This document shows positions 38,867 to 51,514 of a DNA stretch of 64,000 nucleotides, piece after piece. The DNA is taken from assembly GCA_963556195.1 (NCBI GenBank), contig CAUVYP010000579.1, positions 1,550,001 through 1,614,000 on the forward strand. Reading direction: 5' to 3'. Origin of the DNA: Sepiola atlantica (lineage: Eukaryota; Mollusca; Cephalopoda; Sepiida; Sepiolidae). The position numbers and the translations under genes are program-made. Numbering within the stretch: the stretch's first letter is position 1; the number at the start of each line of letters is the position of its first letter. The notes under the pieces were generated by a model, which was given only the letters and a program-made list of their open reading frames with translations, was not told the DNA's origin and searched no databases.

Positions 38867-41800
38867 TTGTTGATGTTTTGCGTATTCAGTTTGTATCGAC
38901 ATATCTCCGGGAGTACAAGAGCTGAACTTCTGAAACTTGGTACTTCAGTAGAAAATGTGTGTCCGCTAATGTCTGCAAAGTTTCGGAGCACAATTCTTAT
39001 AAATGTGAAAGTTATTAACACAAGCGATATACCTTTTAAATCGCACTAAATGTTGTTGATGTTTTGCGTATTCAGTTTGTATCGACATATCTCCGGGAGT
39101 ACAAGAGCTGAACTTCTGAAACTTGGTACTTCAGTAGAAAATGTGTGTCCGCTATTGTCTGCAAAGTTTCAGAGCACAATTCTTATAAATGTGGAAGTTA
39201 TAAACAAAAGCGATATTAACTTAAAATCGCACTAAATTTTGTTGATGTTTTGCGTATTCAGTTTGTATCGACATATCTCCGGGAGTACAAGAGCTGAACT
39301 TCTGAAACTTGGTACTTCAGTAGAAAATGTGTGTCCGCTATTGTCTGCAAAGTTTCAGAGCACAATTTGTATAAATGTGGAAGTTATAAACACAAGCGAT
39401 ATCAACTTAAAATCCCACTAAATTTTGTTGATGTTTTGCGTATTCAGTTTGTATCGACATATCTCCGGGAGTACAAGAGCTGAACTTCTGAAACTTGGTA
39501 CTTCAGTGGAAAATGTGTGTCCGCTAATGTCTGCAAAGTTTCGGAGCACAATTCTTATAAATGTGGAAGTTATTAACAAAAGACCTATCAACTTTAAATC
39601 GCACTAAATTTTGTTTATGTTTTGCGTATTCAGTTTGTATCGACATATCTCCGGGAGTACAAGAGCTGAACTTCTGAAACTTCGTACATCAGTAGAAAAT
39701 ATGTGTCCGCTATTGTCTGCAAAGTTTCGGAGCACAATTCTCATAAATGTGGAAGTTATAAACAAAAGCGATATCAACTTAAAATCGCACTAAATTTTGT
39801 TGATGTTTTGCGTATTCAGTTTGTATCGACATATCTCCGGGAGTACAAGAGCTGAACTTCTGAAACTTGGTACTTCAGTAGAAAATGTGTGTCCGCTAAT
39901 GTCTGCAAAGTTTCGGAGCACAATTCTTATAAATGTGGAAGTTATTAACACAAGCGATATACCTTTTAAATCGCACTAAATTTTGTTGATGTTTTGCGTA
40001 TTCAGTTTGTATCGACATATCTCCGGGAGTACAAGAGCTGAACTTCTGAAACTTGGTACTTCAGTAGAAAATGTGTGTCCGCTAATGTCTGCAAAGTTTC
40101 AGAGCACAATTCTTATAAATGTGGAAGTTATAAACAAAAGCGATATCAACTTAAAATCGCACTAAATTTTGTTGATGTTTTGCGTATTCAGTTTGTATCG
40201 ACATATCTCCGGGAGTACAAGAGCTGGACTTCTGAAACTTGGTACTTCAGTAGAAAATGTGTGTCCGCTATTGTCTGCAAAGTTTCAGAGCACAATTCTT
40301 ATAAATGTGGAAGTTATAAACAAAAGCGATATCAACTTAAAATCGCACTAAATTTTGTTGATGTTTTGCGTATTCAGTTTGTATCGACATATATCCGGGA
40401 GTACAAGAGCTGGACTTCTGAAACTTGGTACTTCAGTAGAAAATGTGTGTCCGCTAATGTCTGCAAAGTTTCAGAGCACAATTCTTATAAATGTGGAAGT
40501 TATAAACACAAGCGATATCAACATAAAATCGCACTAAATTTTGTTGATGTTTTGCGTATTCAGTTTGTATCGACATATCTCCGGGAGTACAAGAGCTGAA
40601 CTTCTGCAACTTGGTACTTCAGTAGAAAATGTGTGTCCGCAAATGTCTGCAAAGTTTCGGAGCACAATTCTTATAAATGTGGAACTTATTAACAAAAGAC
40701 CTATCAACTTTAAATCGCACTAAATTTTGTTTATGTTTTGCGTATTCAGTTTGTATCGACATATCTCCGGGAGTACAAGAGCTGAACTTCTGAAACTTCG
40801 TACATCAGTAGAAAATGTGTGTCCGCTATTGTCTGCAAAGTTTCGGAGCACAATTCTCATAAATGTGGAAGTTATAAACAAAAGCGATATCAACTTAAAA
40901 TCGCACTAAATTTTGTTGATGTTTTGCGTATTCAGTTTGTATCGACATATCTCCGGGAGTACAAGAGCTGAACTTCTGAAACTTGGTACTTCAGTAGAAA
41001 ATGTGTGTCCGCTAATGTCTGCAAAGTTTCGGAGCACAATTCTTATAAATGTGAAAGTTATTAACACAAGCGATATACCTTTTAAATCGCACTAAATTTT
41101 GTTGATGTTTTGCGTATTCAGTTTGTATCGACATATCTCCGGGAGTACAAGAGCTGAACTTCTGAAACTTGGTACTTCAGTAGAAAATGTGTGTCCGCTA
41201 ATGTCTGCAAAGTTTCGGAGCACAATTCTTATAAATGTGGAAGTTATTAACACAAGCGATATACCTTTTAAATCGCACTAAATTTTGTTGATGTTTTGCG
41301 TATTCAGTTTGTATCGACATATCTCCGGGAGTACAAGAGCTGAACTTCTGAAACTTGGTACTTCAGTAGAAAAGGTGTGTCCGCTAATGTCTGCAAAGTT
41401 TCAGAGCACAATTCTTATAAATGTGGAAGTTATAAACAAAAGCGATATCAACTTAAAATCGCACTAAATTTTGTTGATGTTTTGCGTATTCAGTTTGTAT
41501 CGACATATCTCCGGGAGTACAAGAGCTGAACTTCTGAAACTTGGTACTTCAGTAGAAAATGTGTGTCCGCTAATGTCTGCAAAGTTTTAGAGCACAATTT
41601 GTATAAATGTGGAAGTTATAAACACAAGCGATATCAACTTAAAATCGCACTAAATTTTGTTGATGTTTTGCGTATTCAGTTTGTATCGACATATCTCCGG
41701 GAGTACAAGAGCTGAACTTCTGAAACTTGGTACTTCAGTAGAAAATGTGTGTCCGCTAATGTCTGCAAAGTTTCGGAGCACAATTCTTATAAATGTGAAA

Positions 41801-43010
41801 GTTATTAACACAAGCGATATACCTTTTAAATCGCACTAAATGTTGTTGATGTTTTGCGTATTCAGTTTGTATCGACATATCTCCGGGAGTACAAGAGCTG
41901 AACTTCTGAAACTTGGTACTTCAGTAGAAAATGTGTGTCCGCTATTGTCTGCAAAGTTTCAGAGCACAATTCTTATAAATGTGGAAGTTATAAACAAAAG
42001 CGATATCAACTTAAAATCGCACTAAATTTTGTTGATGTTTTGCGTATTCAGTTTGTATCGACATATCTCCGGGAGTACAAGAGCTGAACTTCTGAAACTT
42101 GGTACTTCAGTAGAAAATGTGTGTCCGCTATTGTCTGCAAAGTTTCAGAGCACAATTTGTATAAATGTGGAAGTTATAAACACAAGCGATATCAACTTAA
42201 AATCCCACTAAATTTTGTTGATGTTTTGCGTATTCAGTTTGTATCGACATATCTCCGGGAGTACAAGAGCTGAACTTCTGAAACTTGGTACTTCAGTAGA
42301 AAATGTGTGTCCGCTAATGTCTGCAAAGTTTCGGAGCACAATTCTTATAAATGTGGAAGTTATTAACAAAAGACCTATCAACTTTAAATCGCACTAAATT
42401 TTGTTTATGTTTTGCGTATTCAGTTTGTATCGACATATCTCCGGGAGTACAAGAGCTGAACTTCTGAAACTTCGTACATCAGTAGTAAATATGTGTCCGC
42501 TATTGTCTGCAAAGTTTCGGAGCACAATTCTCATAAATGTGGAAGTTATAAACAAAAGCGATATCAACTTAAAATCGCACTAAATTTTGTTGATGTTTTG
42601 CGTATTCAGTTTGTATCGACATATCTCCGGGAGTACAAGAGCTGAACTTCTGAAACTTGGTACTTCAGTAGAAAATGTGTGTCCGCTAATGTCTGCAAAG
42701 TTTCGGAGCACACTTCTTATAAATGTGGAAGTTATTAACACAAGCGATATACCTTTTAAATCGCACTAAATTTTGTTGATGTTTTGCGTATTCAGTTTGT
42801 ATCGACATATCTCCGGGAGTACAAGAGCTGAACTTCTGAAACTTGGTACTTCAGTAGAAAATGTGTGTCCGCTAATGTCTGCAAAGTTTCAGAGCACAAT
42901 TCTTATAAATGTGGAAGTTATAAACAAAAGCGATATCAACTTAAAATCGCACTAAATTTTGTTGATGTTTTGCGTATTCAGTTTGTATCGACATATCTCC
43001 GGGAGTACAA
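38867..43010 (+). repeat. 28-mer HOR, second copy
   Basis: Continues the 5,208-bp period. The marks of the first copy recur exactly 5,208 bp later: gatattaac (about 39216), cagtgg (about 39506), tatatccgg (about 40391), ggaactt (about 40684), tagtaaat (about 42486) and cacacttc (about 42711). The correspondence ends in the D monomer at 42959, where caacagctgg replaces caagagctgg at 43011; from there the 23-mer begins. Except at that edge I saw no difference between the two copies at the variant sites I compared, which indicates a very recent duplication. Confidence 0.9.
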
Positions 43011-46000
43011 CAGCTGGACTTCTGAAACTTGGTACTTCAGTAGAAAATGTGTGTCCGCTATTGTCTGCAAAGTTTCAGAGCACAATTCTTATAAATGTGG
43101 AAGTTATAAACAAAAGCGATATCAACTTAAAATCGCACTAAATTTTGTTGATGTTTTGCGTATTCAGTTTGTATCGACATATCTCCGGGAGTACAAGAGC
43201 TGGACTTCTGAAACTTGGTACTTCAGTAGAAAATGTGTGTCCGCTAATGTCTGCAAAGTTTCAGAGCACAATTCTTATAAATGTGGAAGTTATAAACACA
43301 AGCGATATCAACATAAAATCGCACTAAATTTTGTTGATGTTTTGCGTATTCAGTTTGTATCGACATATCTCCGGGAGTACAAGAGCTGAACTTCTGCAAC
43401 TTGGTACTTCAGTAGAAAATGTGTGTCCGCAAATGTCTGCAAAGTTTCGGAGCACAATTCTTATAAATGTGGAAGTTATTAACAAAAGACCTATCAACTT
43501 TAAATCGCACTAAATTTTGTTTATGTTTTGCGTATTCAGTTTGTATCGACATATCTCCGGGAGTACAAGAGCTGAACTTCTGAAACTTCGTACATCAGTA
43601 GAAAATGTGTGTCCGCTATTGTCTGCAAAGTTTCGGAGCACAATTCTCATAAATGTGGAAGTTATAAACAAAAGCGATATCAACTTAAAATCGCACTAAA
43701 TTTTGTTGATGTTTTGCGTATTCAGTTTGTATCGACATATCTCCGGGAGTACAAGAGCTGAACTTCTGAAACTTGGTACTTCAGTAGAAAATGTGTGTCC
43801 GCTAATGTCTGCAAAGTTTCGGAACACAATTCTTATAAATGTGAAAGTTATTAACACAAGCGATATACCTTTTAAATCGCACTAAATTTTGTTGATGTTT
43901 TGCGTATTCAGTTTGTATCGACATATCTCCGGGAGTACAACAGCTGGACTTCTGAAACTTGGTACTTCAGTAGAAAATGTGTGTCCGCTAATGTCTGCAA
44001 AGTTTCGGAGCACAATTCTTATAAATGTGGAAGTTATTAACACAAGCGATATACCTTTTAAATCGCACTAAATTTTGTTGATGTTTTGCGTATTCAGTTT
44101 GTATCGACATATCTCCGGGAGTACAAGAGCTGAACTTCTGAAACTTGGTACTTCAGTAGAAAATGTGTGTCCGCTAATGTCTGCAAAGTTTCAGAGCACA
44201 ATTCTTATAAATGTGGAAGTTATAAACAAAAGCGATATCAACTTAAAATCGCACTAAATTTTGTTGATGTTTTGCGTATTCAGTTTGTATCGACATATCT
44301 CCGGGAGTACAAGAGCTGAACTTCTGAAACTTGGTACTTCAGTAGAAAATGTGTGTCCGCTAATGTCTGCAAAGTTTTAGAGCACAATTTGTATAAATGT
44401 GGAAGTTATAAACACAAGCGATATCAACTTAAAATCGCACTAAATTTTGTTGATGTTTTGCGTATTCAGTTTGTATCGACATATCTCCGGGAGTACAAGA
44501 GCTGAACTTCTGAAACTTTGTACTTCAGTAGAAAATGTGTGTCCGCTAATGTCTGCAAAGTTTCGGAGCACAATACTTATAAATGTGGAAGTTATTAACA
44601 AAAGACCTATCAACTTTAAATCGCACTAAATTTTGTTTATGTTTTGCGTATTCAGTTTGTATCGACATATCTCCGGGAGTACAAGAGCTGAACTTCTGAA
44701 ACTTCGTACAGCAGTAGAAAATGTGTGTCCGCTATTGTCTGCAAAGTTTCGGAGCACAATTCTCATAAATGTGGAAGTTATAAACAAAAGCGATATCAAC
44801 TTAAAATCGCACTAAATTTTGTTGATGTTTTGCGTATTCAGTTTGTATCGACATATCTCCGGGAGTACAAGAGCTGAACTTCTGAAACTTCGTACTACAG
44901 TGGAAAATGTGTGTCCGCTAATGTCTGCAAAGTTTCGGAGCACAATTCTTATAAATGTGGAAGTTATTAACACAAGCGATATACCTTTTAAATCGCACTA
45001 AATTTTGTTGATGTTTTGCGTATTCAGTTTGTATCGACATATCTCCGGGAGTACAAGAGCTGAACTTCTGAAACTTCGTACATCAGTAGAAAATGTGTGT
45101 CCGCTATTGTCTGCAAAGTTTCGGAGCACAATTCTCATAAATGTGGAAGTTATAAACAAAAGCGATATCAACTTAAAATCGCACTAAATTTTGTTGATGT
45201 TTTGCGTATTCAGTTTGTATCGACATATCTCCGGGAGTACAAGAGCTGGACTTCTGAAACTTGGTACTTCAGTAGAAAATGTGTGTCCGCTAATGTCTGC
45301 GAAGGTTCGAGGCACAATTCTTATAAATGTGGAAGTTATTAACACAAGCGATATACCTTTTAAATCGCACTAAATTTTGTTGATGTTTTGCGTATTCAGT
45401 TTGTATCGACATATCTCCGGGAGTACAAGAGCTGAACTTCTGAAACTTGGTACTTCAGTAGAAAATGTGTGTCCGCTAATGTCTGCAAAGTTTCGGAGCA
45501 CAATTCTTATAAATGTGGAAGTTATAAACAAAAGCGATATCAACTTAAAATCGCACTAAATTTTGTTGATGTTTTGCGTATTCAGTTTGTATCGACATAT
45601 CTCCGGGAGTACAAGAGCTGAACTTCTGAAACTTGGTACTTCAGTAGAAAATGTGTGTCCGCTAATGTCTGCAAAGTTTCGGAGCACAATTCTTATAAAT
45701 GTGGAAGTTATTAACACAAGCGATATACCTTTTAAATCGCACTAAATTTTGTTGATGTTTTGCGTATTCAGTTTGTATCGACATATCTCCGGGAGTACAA
45801 GAGCTGAACTTCTGAAACTTGGTACTTCAGTAGAAAATGTGTGTCCGCTAATGTCTGCAAAGTTTCAGAGCACAATTCTTATAAATGTGGAAGTTATAAA
45901 CAAAAGCGATATCAACTTAAAATCGCACTAAATTTTGTTTATGTTTTGCGTATTCAGTTTGTATCGACATATCTCCGGGAGTACAAGAGCTGGACTTCTG

Positions 46001-47236
46001 AAACTTGGTACTTCAGTAGAAAATGTGTGTCCGCTAATGTCTGCAAAGTTTGAGAGCACAATTCTTATAAATGTGGAAGTTATAAACACAAGCGATATCA
46101 ACATAAAATCGCACTAAATTTTGTTGATGTTTTGCGTATTCAGTTTGTATCGACATATCTCCGGGAGTACAAGAGCTGAACTTCTGAAACTTGGTACTTC
46201 AGTAGAAAATGTGTGTCCGCAAATGTCTGCAAAGTTTCGGAGCACAATTCTTATAAATGTGGAAGTTATTAACAAAAGACCTATCAACTTTAAATCGCAC
46301 TAAATTTTGTTTATGTTTTGCGTATTCAGTTTGTATCGACATATCTCCGGGAGTACAAGAGCTGAACTTCTGAAACTTCGTACATCAGTAGAAAATGTGT
46401 GTCCGCTATTGTCTGCAAAGTTTCGGAGCACAATTCTCATAAATGTGGAAGTTATAAACAAAAGCGATATCAACTTAAAATCGCACTAAATTTTGTTGAT
46501 GTTTTGCGTATTCAGTTTGTATCGACATATCTCCAAGAGTACAAGAGCTGAACTTCTGAAACTTGGTACTTCAGTAGAAAATGTGTGACCGCTAATGTCT
46601 GCAAAGTTTCGGAGCACAATTCTTATAAATGTGAAAGTTATTAACACAAGCGATATACCTTTTAAATCGCACTAAATTTTGTTGATGTTTTGCGTATTCA
46701 GTTTGTATCGACATATCTCCGGGAGTACAAGAGCTGAACTTCTGAAACTTGGTACTTCAGTAGAAAATGTGTGTCCGCTATTGTCTGCAAAGTTTCAGAG
46801 CACAATTCTTATAAATGTGGAAGTTATAAACAAAAGCGATATCAACTTAAAATCGCACTAAATTTTGTTGATGTTTTGCGTATTCAGTTTGTATCGACAT
46901 ATCTCCGGGAGTACAAGAGCTGAACTTCTGAAACTTGGTACTTCAGTAGAAAATGTGTGTCCGCTATTGTCTGCAAAGTTTCAGAGCACAATTTGTATAA
47001 ATGTGGAAGTTATAAACACAAGCGATATCAACTTAAAATCCCACTAAATTTTGTTGATGTTTTGCGTATTCAGTTTGTATCGACATATCTCCGGGAGTAC
47101 AAGAGCTGAACTTCTGAAACTTGGTACTTCAGTAGAAAATGTGTGTCCGCTAATGTCTGCAAAGTTTCGGAGCACAATTCTTATAAATGTGGAAGTTATT
47201 AACAAAAGACCTATCAACTTTAAATCGCACTAAATT
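42959..47236 (+). repeat. 23-mer HOR (4,278 bp), first copy
   Basis: Order: D-E-F'-A-B*-B-C-X-J-A'-H'-A, then H3-G-B-C-E-F-A-B*-L-K-J. Private marks: caacagctgg in D and B (43011, 43941), ggaacac in B* (about 43821), aactttg in J (about 44518), cagtgg in H' (about 44899), ctggac in H3, tttgagagc in E (about 46050), and gtgtgacc with ccaagag in B* (46493). It reuses the X-J-A'-H'-A-H3-G-B-C-E-F order of the 27-mer at 14686-19707, so it joins a piece of the left units to a piece of the 28-mer. Confidence 0.93.
43011..43016. other. CAGCTG palindrome private to the 23-mer
   Basis: A g-to-c change in the usual caagagctgg makes the palindrome cagctg here and at 43941, 47289 and 48219, and I noticed it nowhere else in the window. 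It matches the E-box consensus CANNTG, but it is best regarded as a lineage marker of the 23-mer. It shows that D and B in this unit exchanged sequence, because the same rare change lies in two different variant types. Confidence 0.6.
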
Positions 47237-50200
47237 TTGTTTATGTTTTGCGTATTCAGTTTGTATCGACATATCTCCGGGAGTACAACAGCTGGACTTC
47301 TGAAACTTGGTACTTCAGTAGAAAATGTGTGTCCGCTATTGTCTGCAAAGTTTCAGAGCACAATTCTTATAAATGTGGAAGTTATAAACAAAAGCGATAT
47401 CAACTTAAAATCGCACTAAATTTTGTTGATGTTTTGCGTATTCAGTTTGTATCGACATATCTCCGGGAGTACAAGAGCTGGACTTCTGAAACTTGGTACT
47501 TCAGTAGAAAATGTGTGTCCGCTAATGTCTGCAAAGTTTCAGAGCACAATTCTTATAAATGTGGAAGTTATAAACACAAGCGATATCAACATAAAATCGC
47601 ACTAAATTTTGTTGATGTTTTGCGTATTCAGTTTGTATCGACATATCTCCGGGAGTACAAGAGCTGAACTTCTGCAACTTGGTACTTCAGTAGAAAATGT
47701 GTGTCCGCAAATGTCTGCAAAGTTTCGGAGCACAATTCTTATAAATGTGGAAGTTATTAACAAAAGACCTATCAACTTTAAATCGCACTAAATTTTGTTT
47801 ATGTTTTGCGTATTCAGTTTGTATCGACATATCTCCGGGAGTACAAGAGCTGAACTTCTGAAACTTCGTACATCAGTAGAAAATGTGTGTCCGCTATTGT
47901 CTGCAAAGTTTCGGAGCACAATTCTCATAAATGTGGAAGTTATAAACAAAAGCGATATCAACTTAAAATCGCACTAAATTTTGTTGATGTTTTGCGTATT
48001 CAGTTTGTATCGACATATCTCCGGGAGTACAAGAGCTGAACTTCTGAAACTTGGTACTTCAGTAGAAAATGTGTGTCCGCTAATGTCTGCAAAGTTTCGG
48101 AACACAATTCTTATAAATGTGAAAGTTATTAACACAAGCGATATACCTTTTAAATCGCACTAAATTTTGTTGATGTTTTGCGTATTCAGTTTGTATCGAC
48201 ATATCTCCGGGAGTACAACAGCTGGACTTCTGAAACTTGGTACTTCAGTAGAAAATGTGTGTCCGCTAATGTCTGCAAAGTTTCGGAGCACAATTCTTAT
48301 AAATGTGGAAGTTATTAACACAAGCGATATACCTTTTAAATCGCACTAAATTTTGTTGATGTTTTGCGTATTCAGTTTGTATCGACATATCTCCGGGAGT
48401 ACAAGAGCTGAACTTCTGAAACTTGGTACTTCAGTAGAAAATGTGTGTCCGCTAATGTCTGCAAAGTTTCAGAGCACAATTCTTATAAATGTGGAAGTTA
48501 TAAACAAAAGCGATATCAACTTAAAATCGCACTAAATTTTGTTGATGTTTTGCGTATTCAGTTTGTATCGACATATCTCCGGGAGTACAAGAGCTGAACT
48601 TCTGAAACTTGGTACTTCAGTAGAAAATGTGTGTCCGCTAATGTCTGCAAAGTTTTAGAGCACAATTTGTATAAATGTGGAAGTTATAAACACAAGCGAT
48701 ATCAACTTAAAATCGCACTAAATTTTGTTGATGTTTTGCGTATTCAGTTTGTATCGACATATCTCCGGGAGTACAAGAGCTGAACTTCTGAAACTTTGTA
48801 CTTCAGTAGAAAATGTGTGTCCGCTAATGTCTGCAAAGTTTCGGAGCACAATACTTATAAATGTGGAAGTTATTAACAAAAGACCTATCAACTTTAAATC
48901 GCACTAAATTTTGTTTATGTTTTGCGTATTCAGTTTGTATCGACATATCTCCGGGAGTACAAGAGCTGAACTTCTGAAACTTCGTACAGCAGTAGAAAAT
49001 GTGTGTCCGCTATTGTCTGCAAAGTTTCGGAGCACAATTCTCATAAATGTGGAAGTTATAAACAAAAGCGATATCAACTTAAAATCGCACTAAATTTTGT
49101 TGATGTTTTGCGTATTCAGTTTGTATCGACATATCTCCGGGAGTACAAGAGCTGAACTTCTGAAACTTCGTACTACAGTGGAAAATGTGTGTCCGCTAAT
49201 GTCTGCAAAGTTTCGGAGCACAATTCTTATAAATGTGGAAGTTATTAACACAAGCGATATACCTTTTAAATCGCACTAAATTTTGTTGATGTTTTGCGTA
49301 TTCAGTTTGTATCGACATATCTCCGGGAGTACAAGAGCTGAACTTCTGAAACTTCGTACATCAGTAGAAAATGTGTGTCCGCTATTGTCTGCAAAGTTTC
49401 GGAGCACAATTCTCATAAATGTGGAAGTTATAAACAAAAGCGATATCAACTTAAAATCGCACTAAATTTTGTTGATGTTTTGCGTATTCAGTTTGTATCG
49501 ACATATCTCCGGGAGTACAAGAGCTGGACTTCTGAAACTTGGTACTTCAGTAGAAAATGTGTGTCCGCTAATGTCTGCGAAGGTTCGAGGCACAATTCTT
49601 ATAAATGTGGAAGTTATTAACACAAGCGATATACCTTTTAAATCGCACTAAATTTTGTTGATGTTTTGCGTATTCAGTTTGTATCGACATATCTCCGGGA
49701 GTACAAGAGCTGAACTTCTGAAACTTGGTACTTCAGTAGAAAATGTGTGTCCGCTAATGTCTGCAAAGTTTCGGAGCACAATTCTTATAAATGTGGAAGT
49801 TATAAACAAAAGCGATATCAACTTAAAATCGCACTAAATTTTGTTGATGTTTTGCGTATTCAGTTTGTATCGACATATCTCCGGGAGTACAAGAGCTGAA
49901 CTTCTGAAACTTGGTACTTCAGTAGAAAATGTGTGTCCGCTAATGTCTGCAAAGTTTCGGAGCACAATTCTTATAAATGTGGAAGTTATTAACACAAGCG
50001 ATATACCTTTTAAATCGCACTAAATTTTGTTGATGTTTTGCGTATTCAGTTTGTATCGACATATCTCCGGGAGTACAAGAGCTGAACTTCTGAAACTTGG
50101 TACTTCAGTAGAAAATGTGTGTCCGCTAATGTCTGCAAAGTTTCAGAGCACAATTCTTATAAATGTGGAAGTTATAAACAAAAGCGATATCAACTTAAAA

Positions 50201-51514
50201 TCGCACTAAATTTTGTTTATGTTTTGCGTATTCAGTTTGTATCGACATATCTCCGGGAGTACAAGAGCTGGACTTCTGAAACTTGGTACTTCAGTAGAAA
50301 ATGTGTGTCCGCTAATGTCTGCAAAGTTTGAGAGCACAATTCTTATAAATGTGGAAGTTATAAACACAAGCGATATCAACATAAAATCGCACTAAATTTT
50401 GTTGATGTTTTGCGTATTCAGTTTGTATCGACATATCTCCGGGAGTACAAGAGCTGAACTTCTGAAACTTGGTACTTCAGTAGAAAATGTGTGTCCGCAA
50501 ATGTCTGCAAAGTTTCGGAGCACAATTCTTATAAATGTGGAAGTTATTAACAAAAGACCTATCAACTTTAAATCGCACTAAATTTTGTTTATGTTTTGCG
50601 TATTCAGTTTGTATCGACATATCTCCGGGAGTACAAGAGCTGAACTTCTGAAACTTCGTACATCAGTAGAAAATGTGTGTCCGCTATTGTCTGCAAAGTT
50701 TCGGAGCACAATTCTCATAAATGTGGAAGTTATAAACAAAAGCGATATCAACTTAAAATCGCACTAAATTTTGTTGATGTTTTGCGTATTCAGTTTGTAT
50801 CGACATATCTCCAAGAGTACAAGAGCTGAACTTCTGAAACTTGGTACTTCAGTAGAAAATGTGTGACCGCTAATGTCTGCAAAGTTTCGGAGCACAATTC
50901 TTATAAATGTGAAAGTTATTAACACAAGCGATATACCTTTTAAATCGCACTAAATTTTGTTGATGTTTTGCGTATTCAGTTTGTATCGACATATCTCCGG
51001 GAGTACAAGAGCTGAACTTCTGAAACTTGGTACTTCAGTAGAAAATGTGTGTCCGCTATTGTCTGCAAAGTTTCAGAGCACAATTCTTATAAATGTGGAA
51101 GTTATAAACAAAAGCGATATCAACTTAAAATCGCACTAAATTTTGTTGATGTTTTGCGTATTCAGTTTGTATCGACATATCTCCGGGAGTACAAGAGCTG
51201 AACTTCTGAAACTTGGTACTTCAGTAGAAAATGTGTGTCCGCTATTGTCTGCAAAGTTTCAGAGCACAATTTGTATAAATGTGGAAGTTATAAACACAAG
51301 CGATATCAACTTAAAATCCCACTAAATTTTGTTGATGTTTTGCGTATTCAGTTTGTATCGACATATCTCCGGGAGTACAAGAGCTGAACTTCTGAAACTT
51401 GGTACTTCAGTAGAAAATGTGTGTCCGCTAATGTCTGCAAAGTTTCGGAGCACAATTCTTATAAATGTGGAAGTTATTAACAAAAGACCTATCAACTTTA
51501 AATCGCACTAAATT
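47237..51514 (+). repeat. 23-mer HOR, second copy
   Basis: Repeats the preceding unit monomer for monomer at an offset of 4,278 bp, including both caacagctgg marks (47289, 48219), ggaacac, aactttg, cagtgg, tttgagagc and gtgtgacc. The single difference I found is at the very start: this D copy has the tttatg head (t at 47242) that normally follows J, whereas the first copy has ttgatg. The head belongs to the preceding J, so the duplication junction lies between 47242 and 47289. Confidence 0.93.

Noticed and set aside
38867..51514. Assembly artefact as the explanation for the near-identical 28-mer and 23-mer copies
   Set aside because: Not excluded, but the junctions show logical chimeric monomers and the copies are in register with their neighbours, as real unequal exchange predicts. 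Spanning long reads are needed to settle it.
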